A DNA stretch of 64,000 bases from contig NZ_FMTM01000008.1 in NCBI RefSeq assembly GCF_900099775.1, positions 248,001-312,000 of the forward strand, given 5' to 3'. Origin of the DNA: Rhizobium mongolense subsp. loessense (GTDB taxonomy: Bacteria; Pseudomonadota; Alphaproteobacteria; Rhizobiales; Rhizobiaceae). Below are positions 9,240 through 17,780 of this stretch, one piece after another. A program made the position numbers and the translations under genes. How positions within the stretch are numbered: the stretch's first letter is position 1; each line of letters opens with the position of its first letter. Under the pieces are notes generated by a model, which saw nothing but the letters and a program-made list of their open reading frames with translations, ran no database searches and was not told the DNA's origin.

Positions 9240-10091
9240 TCAGATTTTCCTGCGCATCAGCGCCAGCGTCATGCCGAGCTGGCGGCGCCATTGCGGCTGT
9301 TGCAGCGATTGATCAAAGAGTGCAGCACCAGCCTTCTGCGCCTTCATCAGCATTGGCTCGGCAAGCGTCACCGGCAGGAAGGCTGGAAAAATGGCGGGCG
9401 GGAGCACGACCGCACGGGCCTTTGCGAGATGATCGCGGCCAAGACCGACGAAGGCTTCGATAGCAGCGGAAATGCGCACCTTGTCCTTGCCCGCCAGGAA
9501 GCTCTCGCGGTCGAGGCCGGTGGCGCTGAGAATTTCGAGCGGAATATAGAGCTGGCCCCGATGGCGGTGCAGCGGCATCAGCAGCAGCATGCCGGCAATA
9601 GCCTGTGCGACGCCCGCATGGCCCGCGGCCTCCGCGGATTTTGCCGCCTCGTCCGCCGACAAGACGAGGCTTGCGAGCTGGATCAGCGCGGAGGCCGTCT
9701 CTCCGGCATAGCCTTCGAGTGAGGTGCGCGTTTCCATCGGATCGTCGTAGAGATCGAAGATGCGCGCATCGATCATGTCGATGAGCGTCTGGCGCGGCAG
9801 GCGGTGGGTTTCGATCGCGCTTAGCAAGGATGCGGCAACAGGATTTGCCTCGGTCGAGCCGTGCGCGCTGCCCTCCAGCAGATCGCGCCAGTATTGCATG
9901 CGCACCTCGCCGGGCAGCGGCTCATGCACGAGATCGCGGATGCGGGCGAGTTCGGCATTGAAGGCGTAAAGGGCGGCGAGTGCGCCGCGCTTGTCCTGCG
10001 GAGACAAAAGGCAGGCGAGATAGCGATCGCGGTCGCTGTCGCGCAGCATCGCCAGGCAGATCTCCTGGTTGCTCATCGGTTTGTCCGCCAT
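9240..10091 (-). CDS. Phytoene/squalene synthase-like protein, probable complex I assembly factor (NDUFAF6 homologue)
   Basis: The 283-residue all-helical protein has the isoprenoid synthase fold signature (ALYAFNAELARIRDLV, ARIFDLYDDPM). Real phytoene or squalene synthases carry two Asp-rich motifs; here the first reads AFNAELARI and the second, expected within AIAGMLLLMPLHRHRGQLYIP, has no Asp pair. It is therefore probably not a prenyl synthase. The family includes mitochondrial NDUFAF6, a complex I assembly factor. The Mth938/NDUFAF3-like gene lies 2 bp upstream, and secDF-yajC upstream of that. Family resemblance is clear; the assembly role is inferred from the mitochondrial proteins. 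Confidence 0.85.
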   Translation of the reverse strand: MADKPMSNQEICLAMLRDSDRDRYLACLLSPQDKRGALAALYAFNAELARIRDLVHEPLPGEVRMQYWRDLLEGSAHGSTEANPVAASLLSAIETHRLPRQTLIDMIDARIFDLYDDPMETRTSLEGYAGETASALIQLASLVLSADEAAKSAEAAGHAGVAQAIAGMLLLMPLHRHRGQLYIPLEILSATGLDRESFLAGKDKVRISAAIEAFVGLGRDHLAKARAVVLPPAIFPAFLPVTLAEPMLMKAQKAGAALFDQSLQQPQWRRQLGMTLALMRRKI

Positions 10092-10093
10092 TG

Positions 10094-10480
10094 TCAGACC
10101 GCGATCAGGGACGCCGCGACGGCGCGCGATTCTGCGAGCATGATGTTGAAGGTGCGCACGGCAGCACCCGTGCTCATCGGGTCGGAAGAAATGCCGCGGG
10201 CCTTCAGGGCATTCTTCAGCTCCAGCGGCAAGCGGCGAAGCTCGGTGCCTGTCCCGACGAGCAGAACCTCGATGTCATCTGCCTCATCCAGCACTTTCTG
10301 GAAACTCTCGACGGAGAGCCCCTTCGACATATCCATGTCCCAGCCGTAGATGCCTGATGGAAGGCAGAGGATGGAGCCGCGATGGGACATATCGGCAAAG
10401 CGGAAGCCGCCATTTCCGTACGTGTCGACGGGAGCGCGGCCGGGGAAATGGGCCTCGCGGATTTCGATGCCTTTAGCCAT
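10094..10480 (-). CDS. Mth938-like domain protein (NDUFAF3 homologue)
   Basis: The 128-residue protein has the Mth938/DUF498 fold signature: a short beta-rich N-terminus ending GSILCLPSGIYGW, then IEVLLVGTGTELRRLP, then a helix and GAAVRTFNIMLAESRAVAA at the C-terminus. Human NDUFAF3 belongs to this family and acts in mitochondrial complex I assembly. Bacterial homologues commonly sit beside secDF and yajC, as here. It is 3 bp downstream of secDF and 2 bp upstream of the phytoene-synthase-like gene, so all are likely one transcript. No catalytic residues are evident. Confidence 0.88.
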   Translation of the reverse strand: MAKGIEIREAHFPGRAPVDTYGNGGFRFADMSHRGSILCLPSGIYGWDMDMSKGLSVESFQKVLDEADDIEVLLVGTGTELRRLPLELKNALKARGISSDPMSTGAAVRTFNIMLAESRAVAASLIAV

Positions 10481-10483
10481 GGC

Positions 10484-13015
10484 TTACACTGTGGCCTTTC
10501 CGGATTTTTCATCGGTGGCCCCATCCTCTTTCTCGTCGAAGGTCTTCGGGCGAAGCCTGAAGAGGATCAGTACCGGTGCTGCAATATAAATGGAGGAGAA
10601 GGTTCCGACGGCAACGCCGAAAAGCATGACCAGCGCGAAGGAGCGGATGACCTCGCCGCCGAAGAGGTAGAGCGCGAGCAGCGCAAGCAGCGTCGTGGCC
10701 GACGTCATTATGGTGCGCGACAGCGTCTGGTTGATCGAGGCATCGATCAGGATCGGCAGCGGCATCCTCCTGAAGTGCTTCAGGTTTTCCCGCATGCGGT
10801 CGTAAACGACGACGGTGTCGTTCAGCGAATAGCCGACGATCACAAGCAATGCGGCGATGCTCGTCAGATTGAATTCGATCCCGGTGACGACGAAGGAACC
10901 GAGCGTCAGGATGACGTCGTGCAGCGTCGCGATGATGGCACCGATGGCGAACTGCCACTCGAAGCGGAACCAGATATAGACGAGGATCGCCGCAAGCGAA
11001 GCAAGAACGCCCAGCGTCGCTGTCTTCGTCAGCTCGCCGGAAACGGCGGGGCCGACGACTTCGACGCGGCGGAAATCATACTGGTCCGCAAGCTCGCTGC
11101 GCACGAGGGTAATTGCCGACTGCTCGGCATTTTCGCCGCCGCCCTGCGCTTCAATGCGGATAATGGCGTTTGCGGCATCGCGCAGGCGCCTGGCCTGGAT
11201 ATCGCCTATATTCAGTTGGCTCAGCCGCGACCGGATATCCTCGAGATCGGCCGGTCCCTGCTTGGATCTCACTTCGATGACGGAGCCGCCTGTGAAATCG
11301 ATGCCGAGATTCATGCCAATCGTCGTTACTGCCAACATGGAAACCAGCGAAAGGGCCGCAAGCGCGGTGAAGCTGTAGCGGCGAATGCCCATGAAGCGGA
11401 TGTTCGTGCCGTCGAAGATAGCAGTGTGGACGCTCTTCGGCAGATGCTTGAGGCGGCGGTGGCGCACCCAGGCAACGACCAGCGGGCGCGTGAAGAGGAA
11501 GGCAGTGAATGCCGTCGTTAGAATGCCGATCGCAAGCGTGACCGCAAAGCCGCGTATGGCATCGCTTCCGAGGTAAAAGAGGATCGCTGCCGCAATCAAG
11601 GTCGTGATATTGGCATCGACGACGGTCATAAAGGCCCTGGAATAGCCTACGCCGATCGCCTGATCGAGATGCGTGCCCCCTTTGAGCTCCTCGCGGATAC
11701 GTTCGTAGATCAGCACGGTGGCATCGACCGCAATGCCGATCGTCAGCACCATGCCTGCAACACCCGGCAAGGTCAGCGGCGCTCCCGACAGACTGAGAAC
11801 CGCAAGGATCATCATGATGTTGACCACAAGCGCAGCGCCGGCAATCACACCGAGGATACCATAGAACGCCACCATCAGGCCGATCACGAGAACGGCGCCA
11901 ACAAGCCCTGCGACGAAGCCGGAAAGGATGGATCCGGCGCCGAGACCGGGATCGATCGTCCGCTCCTCGACAATCGTCAGCGTTACGGGAAGCGCGCCTG
12001 AGCGCAAGATTGCGGCGAGGTCCTCCGTCTCCTCCTGCGAATAGTTGAGCTGTATCTCGCCCCTATTGCCGGTAACCGGCTCGCGGATATCAGGCGCGGC
12101 AATGACCTGATCGTCCAAAAGGATCGCGAAGGACCGCCCCACGTTGTTCTGCGTCAGCTCGGCAAATCGCCTGGCACTCTCGGGATTAAAGTGAAAGGTC
12201 AGGATGGAACTGTCTTCGTCGTTGCCAGGCTCGACCTGGAAATCGCTCAGATCGGCCGACGACAGCACTTCCGTTCGCTCTACAAGATAGGCGTCCGGCG
12301 GGTCGTCCTGCGAATAGACGATCCGCGAGCGCGCCGGCACGGTGCTGCTCATCGCATCCTGCGGCGACATGCTGCTATCGATCAGGTGGAAGGAGAGCCG
12401 GCCATCCTGGCTCAAAAGATCCTTGAACCGCTGCGGGTCGGCGAGGCCTGGCACCTGAACGGACAATCGATCCGGCCCGCGGGTTACGATGACAGGATCG
12501 ATGCCGCCCGCCTCGACGGCACGGCGGCCAACGATATCGACCGATTGTGTGAGCGCCGCCGACAGGCTTCGGCCGATCGCCTTGCCGGTGATTTGCAGCG
12601 TCAGTTGGCCGTCATTGCCTTTCGAGAGCGTGACGTCGGGATCCGGGGCTCCGGTTGCCGCAGCTGTCAGCGGCGTCAAAACGCTGACAGCCCGATCGAT
12701 CTGGTTCGGATCGGTGATGCGGACCTGAATGGTCTGCCCATTGCCGGCGAGGCCCGTATAGCGAATTTTCGCTTCGCGCAGCCTGCCGCGCACGCTCGCA
12801 ACGGTGTTTTCGAGCTGCTTCCTGAGGATATCGGAGCGCTCCGCCTTCAGCACGATATGCGAGCCGCCCTGAAGATCGAGGCCGAGGGCCACCCGCTTGT
12901 GCGGCATCCAGCCCGGCAGCGAGACGTCCGTGAAGAGATTTGGGGCGGCGCCGAGCGCCGCCACAAAGACAATGAGCCAGATCAGAACTGTTTTCCAACG
13001 GGAAAGATGGAGCAT
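10484..13015 (-). CDS. secDF: Protein translocase subunits SecD and SecF fused
   Basis: The 843-residue inner-membrane protein drives late steps of Sec export using the proton gradient. The SecD half begins with a membrane helix and GLDLQGGSHIVL, has a large periplasmic P1 region, and ends with a six-helix bundle holding IAVDATVLIYERIREEL. The SecF half starts near residue 530, repeats the topology (GMNLGIDFTGGSVIEV), and has SLNDTVVVYDRMREN. The conserved membrane Asp is present in both halves. Many bacteria encode two separate proteins; the fusion is seen in several alphaproteobacteria. It lies 43 bp downstream of yajC. Confidence 0.96.
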   Translation of the reverse strand: MLHLSRWKTVLIWLIVFVAALGAAPNLFTDVSLPGWMPHKRVALGLDLQGGSHIVLKAERSDILRKQLENTVASVRGRLREAKIRYTGLAGNGQTIQVRITDPNQIDRAVSVLTPLTAAATGAPDPDVTLSKGNDGQLTLQITGKAIGRSLSAALTQSVDIVGRRAVEAGGIDPVIVTRGPDRLSVQVPGLADPQRFKDLLSQDGRLSFHLIDSSMSPQDAMSSTVPARSRIVYSQDDPPDAYLVERTEVLSSADLSDFQVEPGNDEDSSILTFHFNPESARRFAELTQNNVGRSFAILLDDQVIAAPDIREPVTGNRGEIQLNYSQEETEDLAAILRSGALPVTLTIVEERTIDPGLGAGSILSGFVAGLVGAVLVIGLMVAFYGILGVIAGAALVVNIMMILAVLSLSGAPLTLPGVAGMVLTIGIAVDATVLIYERIREELKGGTHLDQAIGVGYSRAFMTVVDANITTLIAAAILFYLGSDAIRGFAVTLAIGILTTAFTAFLFTRPLVVAWVRHRRLKHLPKSVHTAIFDGTNIRFMGIRRYSFTALAALSLVSMLAVTTIGMNLGIDFTGGSVIEVRSKQGPADLEDIRSRLSQLNIGDIQARRLRDAANAIIRIEAQGGGENAEQSAITLVRSELADQYDFRRVEVVGPAVSGELTKTATLGVLASLAAILVYIWFRFEWQFAIGAIIATLHDVILTLGSFVVTGIEFNLTSIAALLVIVGYSLNDTVVVYDRMRENLKHFRRMPLPILIDASINQTLSRTIMTSATTLLALLALYLFGGEVIRSFALVMLFGVAVGTFSSIYIAAPVLILFRLRPKTFDEKEDGATDEKSGKATV

Positions 13016-13058
13016 TTCAGTCTCGACGCCTCTGATCCGGCTGATCTGCCTGCCGGAA

Positions 13059-13406
13059 TTACGCGGCGTCTGCCTTTACGGGCTCGCCCTTCACGCGAAC
13101 GTCGGCGATACCGCTACGGACCACGCGAACGCGCACGCCCTCAGCGATTTCGACTTCCAATTCCTTGTCGTCGACGACCTTCGTTACCTTGCCGACGAGG
13201 CCACCAGCCGTGACGACCTGGTCGCCGCGGCGGATCGCGCTCAGGGTTTCTGCACGCTTCTTGGCCTGGGCGCGCTGCGGACGGATCAGCAGGAAGTACC
13301 AGACGACCATCAGCGGCACGAACAGGATGATCATTTCGAATCCGGAGCCGAAAGGCGACGCAGCGGCATCCGGTGCGGCCTGGGCAAATGCCGGGGTGAT
13401 GAACAT
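13059..13406 (-). CDS. yajC: Preprotein translocase accessory subunit YajC
   Basis: The 115-residue protein has a single membrane helix (EMIILFVPLMVVWYFLLI) followed by RPQ and the conserved small cytoplasmic domain with AIRRGDQVVTAGG. It associates with SecDF. The start at 13406 is supported by GAGGAG about 7 bp upstream; an in-frame ATG 15 bp earlier is possible. It is the first gene of a probable yajC-secDF-Mth938-phytoene synthase-like operon and is divergent from the DUF815 ATPase gene, with 211 bp between them for promoters. Confidence 0.95.
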   Translation of the reverse strand: MFITPAFAQAAPDAAASPFGSGFEMIILFVPLMVVWYFLLIRPQRAQAKKRAETLSAIRRGDQVVTAGGLVGKVTKVVDDKELEVEIAEGVRVRVVRSGIADVRVKGEPVKADAA

Positions 13407-13617
13407 TGATAAGCTCCTCAACTACGGGCGGCGTATATCCGCCTCTCTTTTTCGGGTGGCCGGACTATAGTTGCGGCAAGAACGAATGCAACAAAAACAG
13501 CCTGCGGGCGTACCGATTCCCCTGTCTCATAACCTTTCCGCTGTGGAAAGGCCATGCTACTGCGCGTCGAAAAACTCGGGCGCGGATGCCGCGGCAGGAA
13601 ATTCAGGAGGACATGTA

Positions 13618-14490
13618 ATGGCCGAAGAATTGAACAGCGTCATTTTGCAGGAGCTGAGGCGGCTTGCCAATGCGGTCGAGCGGCTGGCCGGTCCAGCGCC
13701 CGGCGTCAACGACTGGAATGCCGCCGACTGTTTCGTCTGGTCGCCTGCCCGCACGCATCTGCAGCCCGTCGCGCGGCCGAACCGTGTTGCCTTGAAGCTC
13801 ATCCGCGGCGTCGACCATGTGCGTGACATCCTGCACGAAAACACGGTGCGCTTTGCCGAGGGATTTGCCGCCAACAACGTGCTGCTCTGGGGCGCGCGCG
13901 GCATGGGCAAGTCGTCGCTGGTCAAAGCCGTGCATGAGGACGTGCGGAGGGAAAGCGGCGTCTCGCTGAAGCTTGTAGAAGTGCATCGCGAGGACATTGC
14001 GAGCCTCCCGACCCTGCTTGATATCCTGAAGCAGGTGCCGCATCGCGTTATCGTTTTCTGCGACGACCTTTCCTTCGACCACGACGATACCGCCTACAAG
14101 TCGCTCAAGGCAGCGCTTGATGGCGGCATCGAAGGCCGGCCGGACAACGTGCTTTTCTACGCTACCTCCAACCGTCGCCACCTTTTGCCGCGGCATATGA
14201 TGGAGAACGAGCAGTCGACCGCGATCAATCCATCCGAGGCCGTCGAAGAAAAGGTATCGCTTTCCGACCGTTTCGGCCTTTGGCTCGGCTTTCACAAATG
14301 CAGCCAAGAAGACTATCTCACGATGATCGACGGCTATGCCGAGCATTTCAAGCTGACGCTCGATCGCGAAAAGATGCATGCGGAAGCGCTGGAATGGGCG
14401 ACCACGCGCGGTGCGCGCTCCGGCCGCGTCGCATGGCAGTATATCCAGGATCTCGCAGGTCGCATGCGCGTCACGCTCGCCCGCGACTGA
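13618..14490 (+). CDS. DUF815-family AAA ATPase
   Basis: The 290-residue protein starts at ATG 13618 behind AGGAGG; the frame is open further upstream but without a site. The P-loop WGARGMGKSSL is near residue 85, with a Walker B-like VIVFCDDLSF and a sensor-like FYATSNRRHLLP. The C-terminus is helical. This is the DUF815 family of AAA+ ATPases, common in alphaproteobacteria next to yajC-secDF; its biological role is not established. It converges on nlpD with a bidirectional terminator in between. Confidence 0.88.
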   Translation: MAEELNSVILQELRRLANAVERLAGPAPGVNDWNAADCFVWSPARTHLQPVARPNRVALKLIRGVDHVRDILHENTVRFAEGFAANNVLLWGARGMGKSSLVKAVHEDVRRESGVSLKLVEVHREDIASLPTLLDILKQVPHRVIVFCDDLSFDHDDTAYKSLKAALDGGIEGRPDNVLFYATSNRRHLLPRHMMENEQSTAINPSEAVEEKVSLSDRFGLWLGFHKCSQEDYLTMIDGYAEHFKLTLDREKMHAEALEWATTRGARSGRVAWQYIQDLAGRMRVTLARD

Positions 14491-14517
14491 GCCGATCTAC
14501 GGCTGTTGCAAAACGAC

Positions 14518-14544
14518 AAAAGCCCGGCGGTCAGCCGGGCTTTT
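14518..14544. terminator. Bidirectional intrinsic terminator between the DUF815 gene and nlpD
   Basis: A perfect 7-bp GCCCGGC/GCCGGGC stem with a 5-base loop is flanked by AAAA on the left and TTTT on the right, so it can work on both strands. It serves both convergent genes. Confidence 0.85.
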
Positions 14545-14566
14545 GCACTTCCCCGAGACGCTTTAC

Positions 14567-16177
14567 CTATTCGAGGAAGGTGATCGGATTGACCGGCGAG
14601 GCGTCCTTGCGGACTTCGAAGTGGACCTGCGGTTGCTTGACGCTGCCGCTCATGCCGGAGACGGCAACGGTCTGGCCGCGTTGGATCTTCTGGCCACGGG
14701 CGACGCTCAGCGTGTCGGCATTGCCGTAGACGGTCACCGTGCCGTCGTCGTGGCGGATGAGGACGGTGTTGCCGAGCTCCTTCAAACCGTTACCGGCATA
14801 GATGACCACGCCGTTTTCGGCGGCCTTGATCGGCGTGCCCTGCGGCACCGAGATGTCGATACCGTCGTTGCGGCTGCCATTGACGTTCGCGCCGTAAGCG
14901 GCGATGACGGCGCCGCGCACCGGCCAGCGATATTTGCCGATGCCGGTCGATTCCGGGGCTGCGGAGGCGACATCGGACTTCTTCTCGACTTCGTCGACGG
15001 TCTGCGTTGCGACCGGCGCCTGGTAGGAGGCCGGCTGAGCAGACGCCGTTTCAACTGCGGCCGGAGCAGCAGCCTTCGGCTCGGCCTTGGCCGGGATGGA
15101 CGCGGTCTTCGTCTGATCGGCGGAACTAGAGCCGTTCGGGATCGTCAGCGTCTGGCCGATGCGGATCGAGCTTGCCGAAAGGTTGTTCGCAGCCTTGAGA
15201 TCATCGATCTTCGTGCCGGTCGCCTTGGCAATCTTGGCGAGGGAATCGCCTGGCTTGACCGTGTAAGTGCCGCCACCTGCATTCGGGTCCTTTCCGGCAC
15301 CGGCCGCAATCTTGCCCGCGGCAGCATCCGCGCCTGCCTGCGACTTGTCGCGAGCCGCGTTTGCGCCCGGCAACACCGCGAGATTCTGATCCGGCGTCTT
15401 CGACGGCTGCGGAAGCTTACCGGTCTTGGAAAGATCGGCGGCCTGCGCGGCAGCCTTGGCAGCATTCCTGCCGCCGTTGAAGGTCGGGATGAGGATCGTT
15501 TCGCCGGGCTTGACGGCAGCGGCCGATTTCATGTTGTTGACGCGAAGGATTTCCTTTTCGGGAACGCCGTAGCGGTTGGCGAGCGTCGCCAGATTTTCAC
15601 CCGGACGCACCAGGACGGTAGGCGCGTTGGCCGCGGACCATCCGGAGACCTTCGGCGTCGTGCCTGTCGTCATCGGATCGGGCGCAGCCAGCTTCGGAGC
15701 AGCCTGCATCTGGCGGGGAGCTTGCGAGCTGGAAGGCGCTGCCGGGAACGGCTGGGCCATGGCGATCTGCTTTTGGCGCGACGGCGCTGGGGATGCGCCC
15801 GTCGGGGCGGCAAGTTCGGTGCGCTGGACAGAAACTGGAGCAGACGCAAGGCGCGCGCTGGAGCTTGTCGTTCCGGTCGTCGCCGGATAGGGCTGATTCG
15901 CCGGATAAGGCTGATTCAGTGCGTCATTGCCGGCATTGTATGAGGGTTGCGCCATTCCGGACTGAAGATCGGCGCTCGGGACCGGATCGCCCTGTGAGCC
16001 ATTCATGTTCCGCCTCGGAACAGAACCGGTCGTCATCTGATCCTGGCCCGACCCGGCAAAGAGACCGCCGAAGCGGGTCACATCCGAACTGCAGCCCGTT
16101 GCGGTGCTTGCCAGCAAGGCGATAAACAAGAGATTGCCGGCCGGCTTTCCGAACATTGGCGAAACGCTAAAACGCAT
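14567..16177 (-). CDS. NlpD-like LysM/LytM lipoprotein, probable amidase activator
   Basis: The 536-residue envelope protein starts with a signal peptide ending in TATGC (lipobox-like Cys about residue 29). Low-complexity linkers separate a LysM at about 185-230 (VLVRPGENLATLANRYG), a second LysM at about 305-350 (YTVKPGDSLAKIAK) and a C-terminal M23/LytM domain. In the LytM domain the zinc ligands are changed: NDGID where peptidases have HxGxD, YGN where they have YGH, and QVHF where they have HxH. This pattern matches NlpD/EnvC-type activators of cell-division amidases, which do not cut peptidoglycan themselves. The usual annotation would be M23 family peptidase. A CtrA-like box lies just upstream. 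Confidence 0.88.
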   Translation of the reverse strand: MRFSVSPMFGKPAGNLLFIALLASTATGCSSDVTRFGGLFAGSGQDQMTTGSVPRRNMNGSQGDPVPSADLQSGMAQPSYNAGNDALNQPYPANQPYPATTGTTSSSARLASAPVSVQRTELAAPTGASPAPSRQKQIAMAQPFPAAPSSSQAPRQMQAAPKLAAPDPMTTGTTPKVSGWSAANAPTVLVRPGENLATLANRYGVPEKEILRVNNMKSAAAVKPGETILIPTFNGGRNAAKAAAQAADLSKTGKLPQPSKTPDQNLAVLPGANAARDKSQAGADAAAGKIAAGAGKDPNAGGGTYTVKPGDSLAKIAKATGTKIDDLKAANNLSASSIRIGQTLTIPNGSSSADQTKTASIPAKAEPKAAAPAAVETASAQPASYQAPVATQTVDEVEKKSDVASAAPESTGIGKYRWPVRGAVIAAYGANVNGSRNDGIDISVPQGTPIKAAENGVVIYAGNGLKELGNTVLIRHDDGTVTVYGNADTLSVARGQKIQRGQTVAVSGMSGSVKQPQVHFEVRKDASPVNPITFLE

Positions 16178-16231
16178 GACTCGACCCACTCATAACTCAA
16201 CCATTCGTGGGTATATTAAAGCGCGTTAGTG

Positions 16232-16246
16232 TTACCACCCGGTTAA
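16232..16246 (-). promoter_or_regulatory. CtrA-like binding site upstream of nlpD
   Basis: On the minus strand the site reads TTAA, seven bases, GTAA, one mismatch from the alphaproteobacterial CtrA consensus TTAA-N7-TTAA. It lies about 55 bp before the chosen nlpD start, a reasonable place for a cell-cycle promoter element. This is a match by eye only. Confidence 0.35.
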
Positions 16247-16348
16247 AGCGCTGGAATCAGTGCGATTTTTTTGAGGAATTGATAACCATAGTTTTGCGGG
16301 TGAGAAATCATAGCCGCCTGACACACTCGAAATGCTCGCCAAAGCGCC

Positions 16349-17002
16349 TCAGAGCTGGGAAGCCAATCTCGGCACGATGGGCAAATAGGGTACGTCGAAA
16401 AGCTCTTCGCGCTCGAAGCGGCTGCCGGTCTTCGTCAAGCGGACCATGCGGCACTGGTCCTCGGAGATCATCAGCGGCGCGATCATCGAACCGCCGGAGA
16501 CGAGCTGGTCCGCATAAAAGCGCGGCATGGAATTGAAGGCAGCCGTCACCAGGATGCGGTCGAAAGTCCCCTCGCCCTGCAGTCCGTTGCTGCCATCGGC
16601 CTGCCGGACGACGATGTTGCGAAGGCCTAGCTGGTCCATGCGCCGCTGCGCATTGGCAGTCAGCGTCTTGTAGCGGTCGATCGTCAGCACGCGCTCGGCG
16701 ATGCGGCCGATGACAGCTGCGGTGAAGCCACTGCCGGTCCCCACTTCGAGCACACGCTGACCGGGCTTGACCTTCAGAAGACGCAGGATGCGGACGGCAA
16801 GATCGACGCCTTCCAGGAACGAACCGCACTCGATCGGGATCGTCCGCGTGGAATAGGCGTCGTCGGAAAATTGCGGCGGCACGAAAAGCGAGCGCGGCGT
16901 CTGCTCGACGGCAGTCAGGAGATCGATGTCTGAGATACCCTCCGCCCGCAGCCTCAAGACGAGTGCTGCAAAACCTTCCTTCTCCACCAGCCGTGCCGTC
17001 AA
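16349..17002 (-). CDS. pcm: Protein-L-isoaspartate O-methyltransferase
   Basis: The 217-residue SAM-dependent methyltransferase repairs isoaspartyl residues in aged proteins. The SAM motif VLEVGTGSGFTAA is near residue 104, and LFVPPQFSDDAYS near residue 40 is typical of the family. It sits 6 bp downstream of surE, the same order as in many proteobacteria, with nlpD next. A second, shorter pcm-like gene lies at 38577-39239. Confidence 0.93.
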   Translation of the reverse strand: MTARLVEKEGFAALVLRLRAEGISDIDLLTAVEQTPRSLFVPPQFSDDAYSTRTIPIECGSFLEGVDLAVRILRLLKVKPGQRVLEVGTGSGFTAAVIGRIAERVLTIDRYKTLTANAQRRMDQLGLRNIVVRQADGSNGLQGEGTFDRILVTAAFNSMPRFYADQLVSGGSMIAPLMISEDQCRMVRLTKTGSRFEREELFDVPYLPIVPRLASQL

Positions 17003-17008
17003 AACGTC

Positions 17009-17776
17009 CTACTCCGTACCCGAAAGTGCCCGCGCCACGCGGTCCTTCACGGAATAATCGGTCAGATCCAGTTTCAAAGGCGTTACCGAAATCTTATTAT
17101 GCTTCAGCGCGTGAATATCCGTGCCCGTTGCAAAGGCGCCGGCACGCTCGCCGAACTTCAGCCAATAATAGGGCAAGCCGCGGCCGTCGGAGCGTGCATC
17201 GACCTGCAGGTTGAAGGCGAGCTTGCCCTGGGCTGTGACTTCGGCACCTTGCACATCCTCCGGACGGCAGTTCGGGAAGTTGAGGTTGAGGAAAGTGCCT
17301 TCCGGCAGGTCGACCGTCATCAGCCTGTCGAGCAGCGCCGGCGCATGCGCCTCGGCGACCTCCCACGGCACGATGCGCGCCCCGTCGGAATAGCTGTAGG
17401 CCTGGCTCAGCGCAAAGGAGCGCACGCCCTGCATCGTGCCTTCGATCGCGCCGGCGATGGTGCCCGAATAGGTGACATCGTCGGCAACATTCGAGCCTGA
17501 ATTGACGCCCGAAAGCACGAGGTCAGGCTTGACGTCCATCACCTGCTTGATACCCATGATGACGCAATCGGTCGGCGTGCCGCGCAGCGCGAAATGCTTG
17601 TCGGCCACCTGACGCAGACGAAGCGGCTCGGAAAGGCTTAGCGAATGAGCAAGGCCGCTCTGATCCGTTTCCGGCGCGACGATCCAGACATCGTCGGAAA
17701 GGGTGCGCGCAATCCGCTCGAGTGCCGCGAGACCTTCGGCATGGATGCCGTCGTCATTGGTGAGCAGAATGCGCAT
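17009..17776 (-). CDS. surE: 5'/3'-nucleotidase SurE
   Basis: The 255-residue metal-dependent nucleotidase starts MRILLTNDDGIHAEG, with the DD metal-binding pair at residues 8-9. It also has the conserved SGVNSGSNVADDVTYSGT block near residue 90. It lies 4 bp after serS and 6 bp before pcm, indicating a single serS-surE-pcm transcript. Family members remove phosphate from nucleoside monophosphates and are linked to stress survival. Confidence 0.96.
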   Translation of the reverse strand: MRILLTNDDGIHAEGLAALERIARTLSDDVWIVAPETDQSGLAHSLSLSEPLRLRQVADKHFALRGTPTDCVIMGIKQVMDVKPDLVLSGVNSGSNVADDVTYSGTIAGAIEGTMQGVRSFALSQAYSYSDGARIVPWEVAEAHAPALLDRLMTVDLPEGTFLNLNFPNCRPEDVQGAEVTAQGKLAFNLQVDARSDGRGLPYYWLKFGERAGAFATGTDIHALKHNKISVTPLKLDLTDYSVKDRVARALSGTE

Positions 17777-17780
17777 CGCT

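Noticed and set aside
14378..15943. A 521-residue plus-strand frame opposite nlpD
   Set aside because: Arg/Gly/Asp-rich shadow; the minus strand encodes LysM and LytM domains over the same bases.
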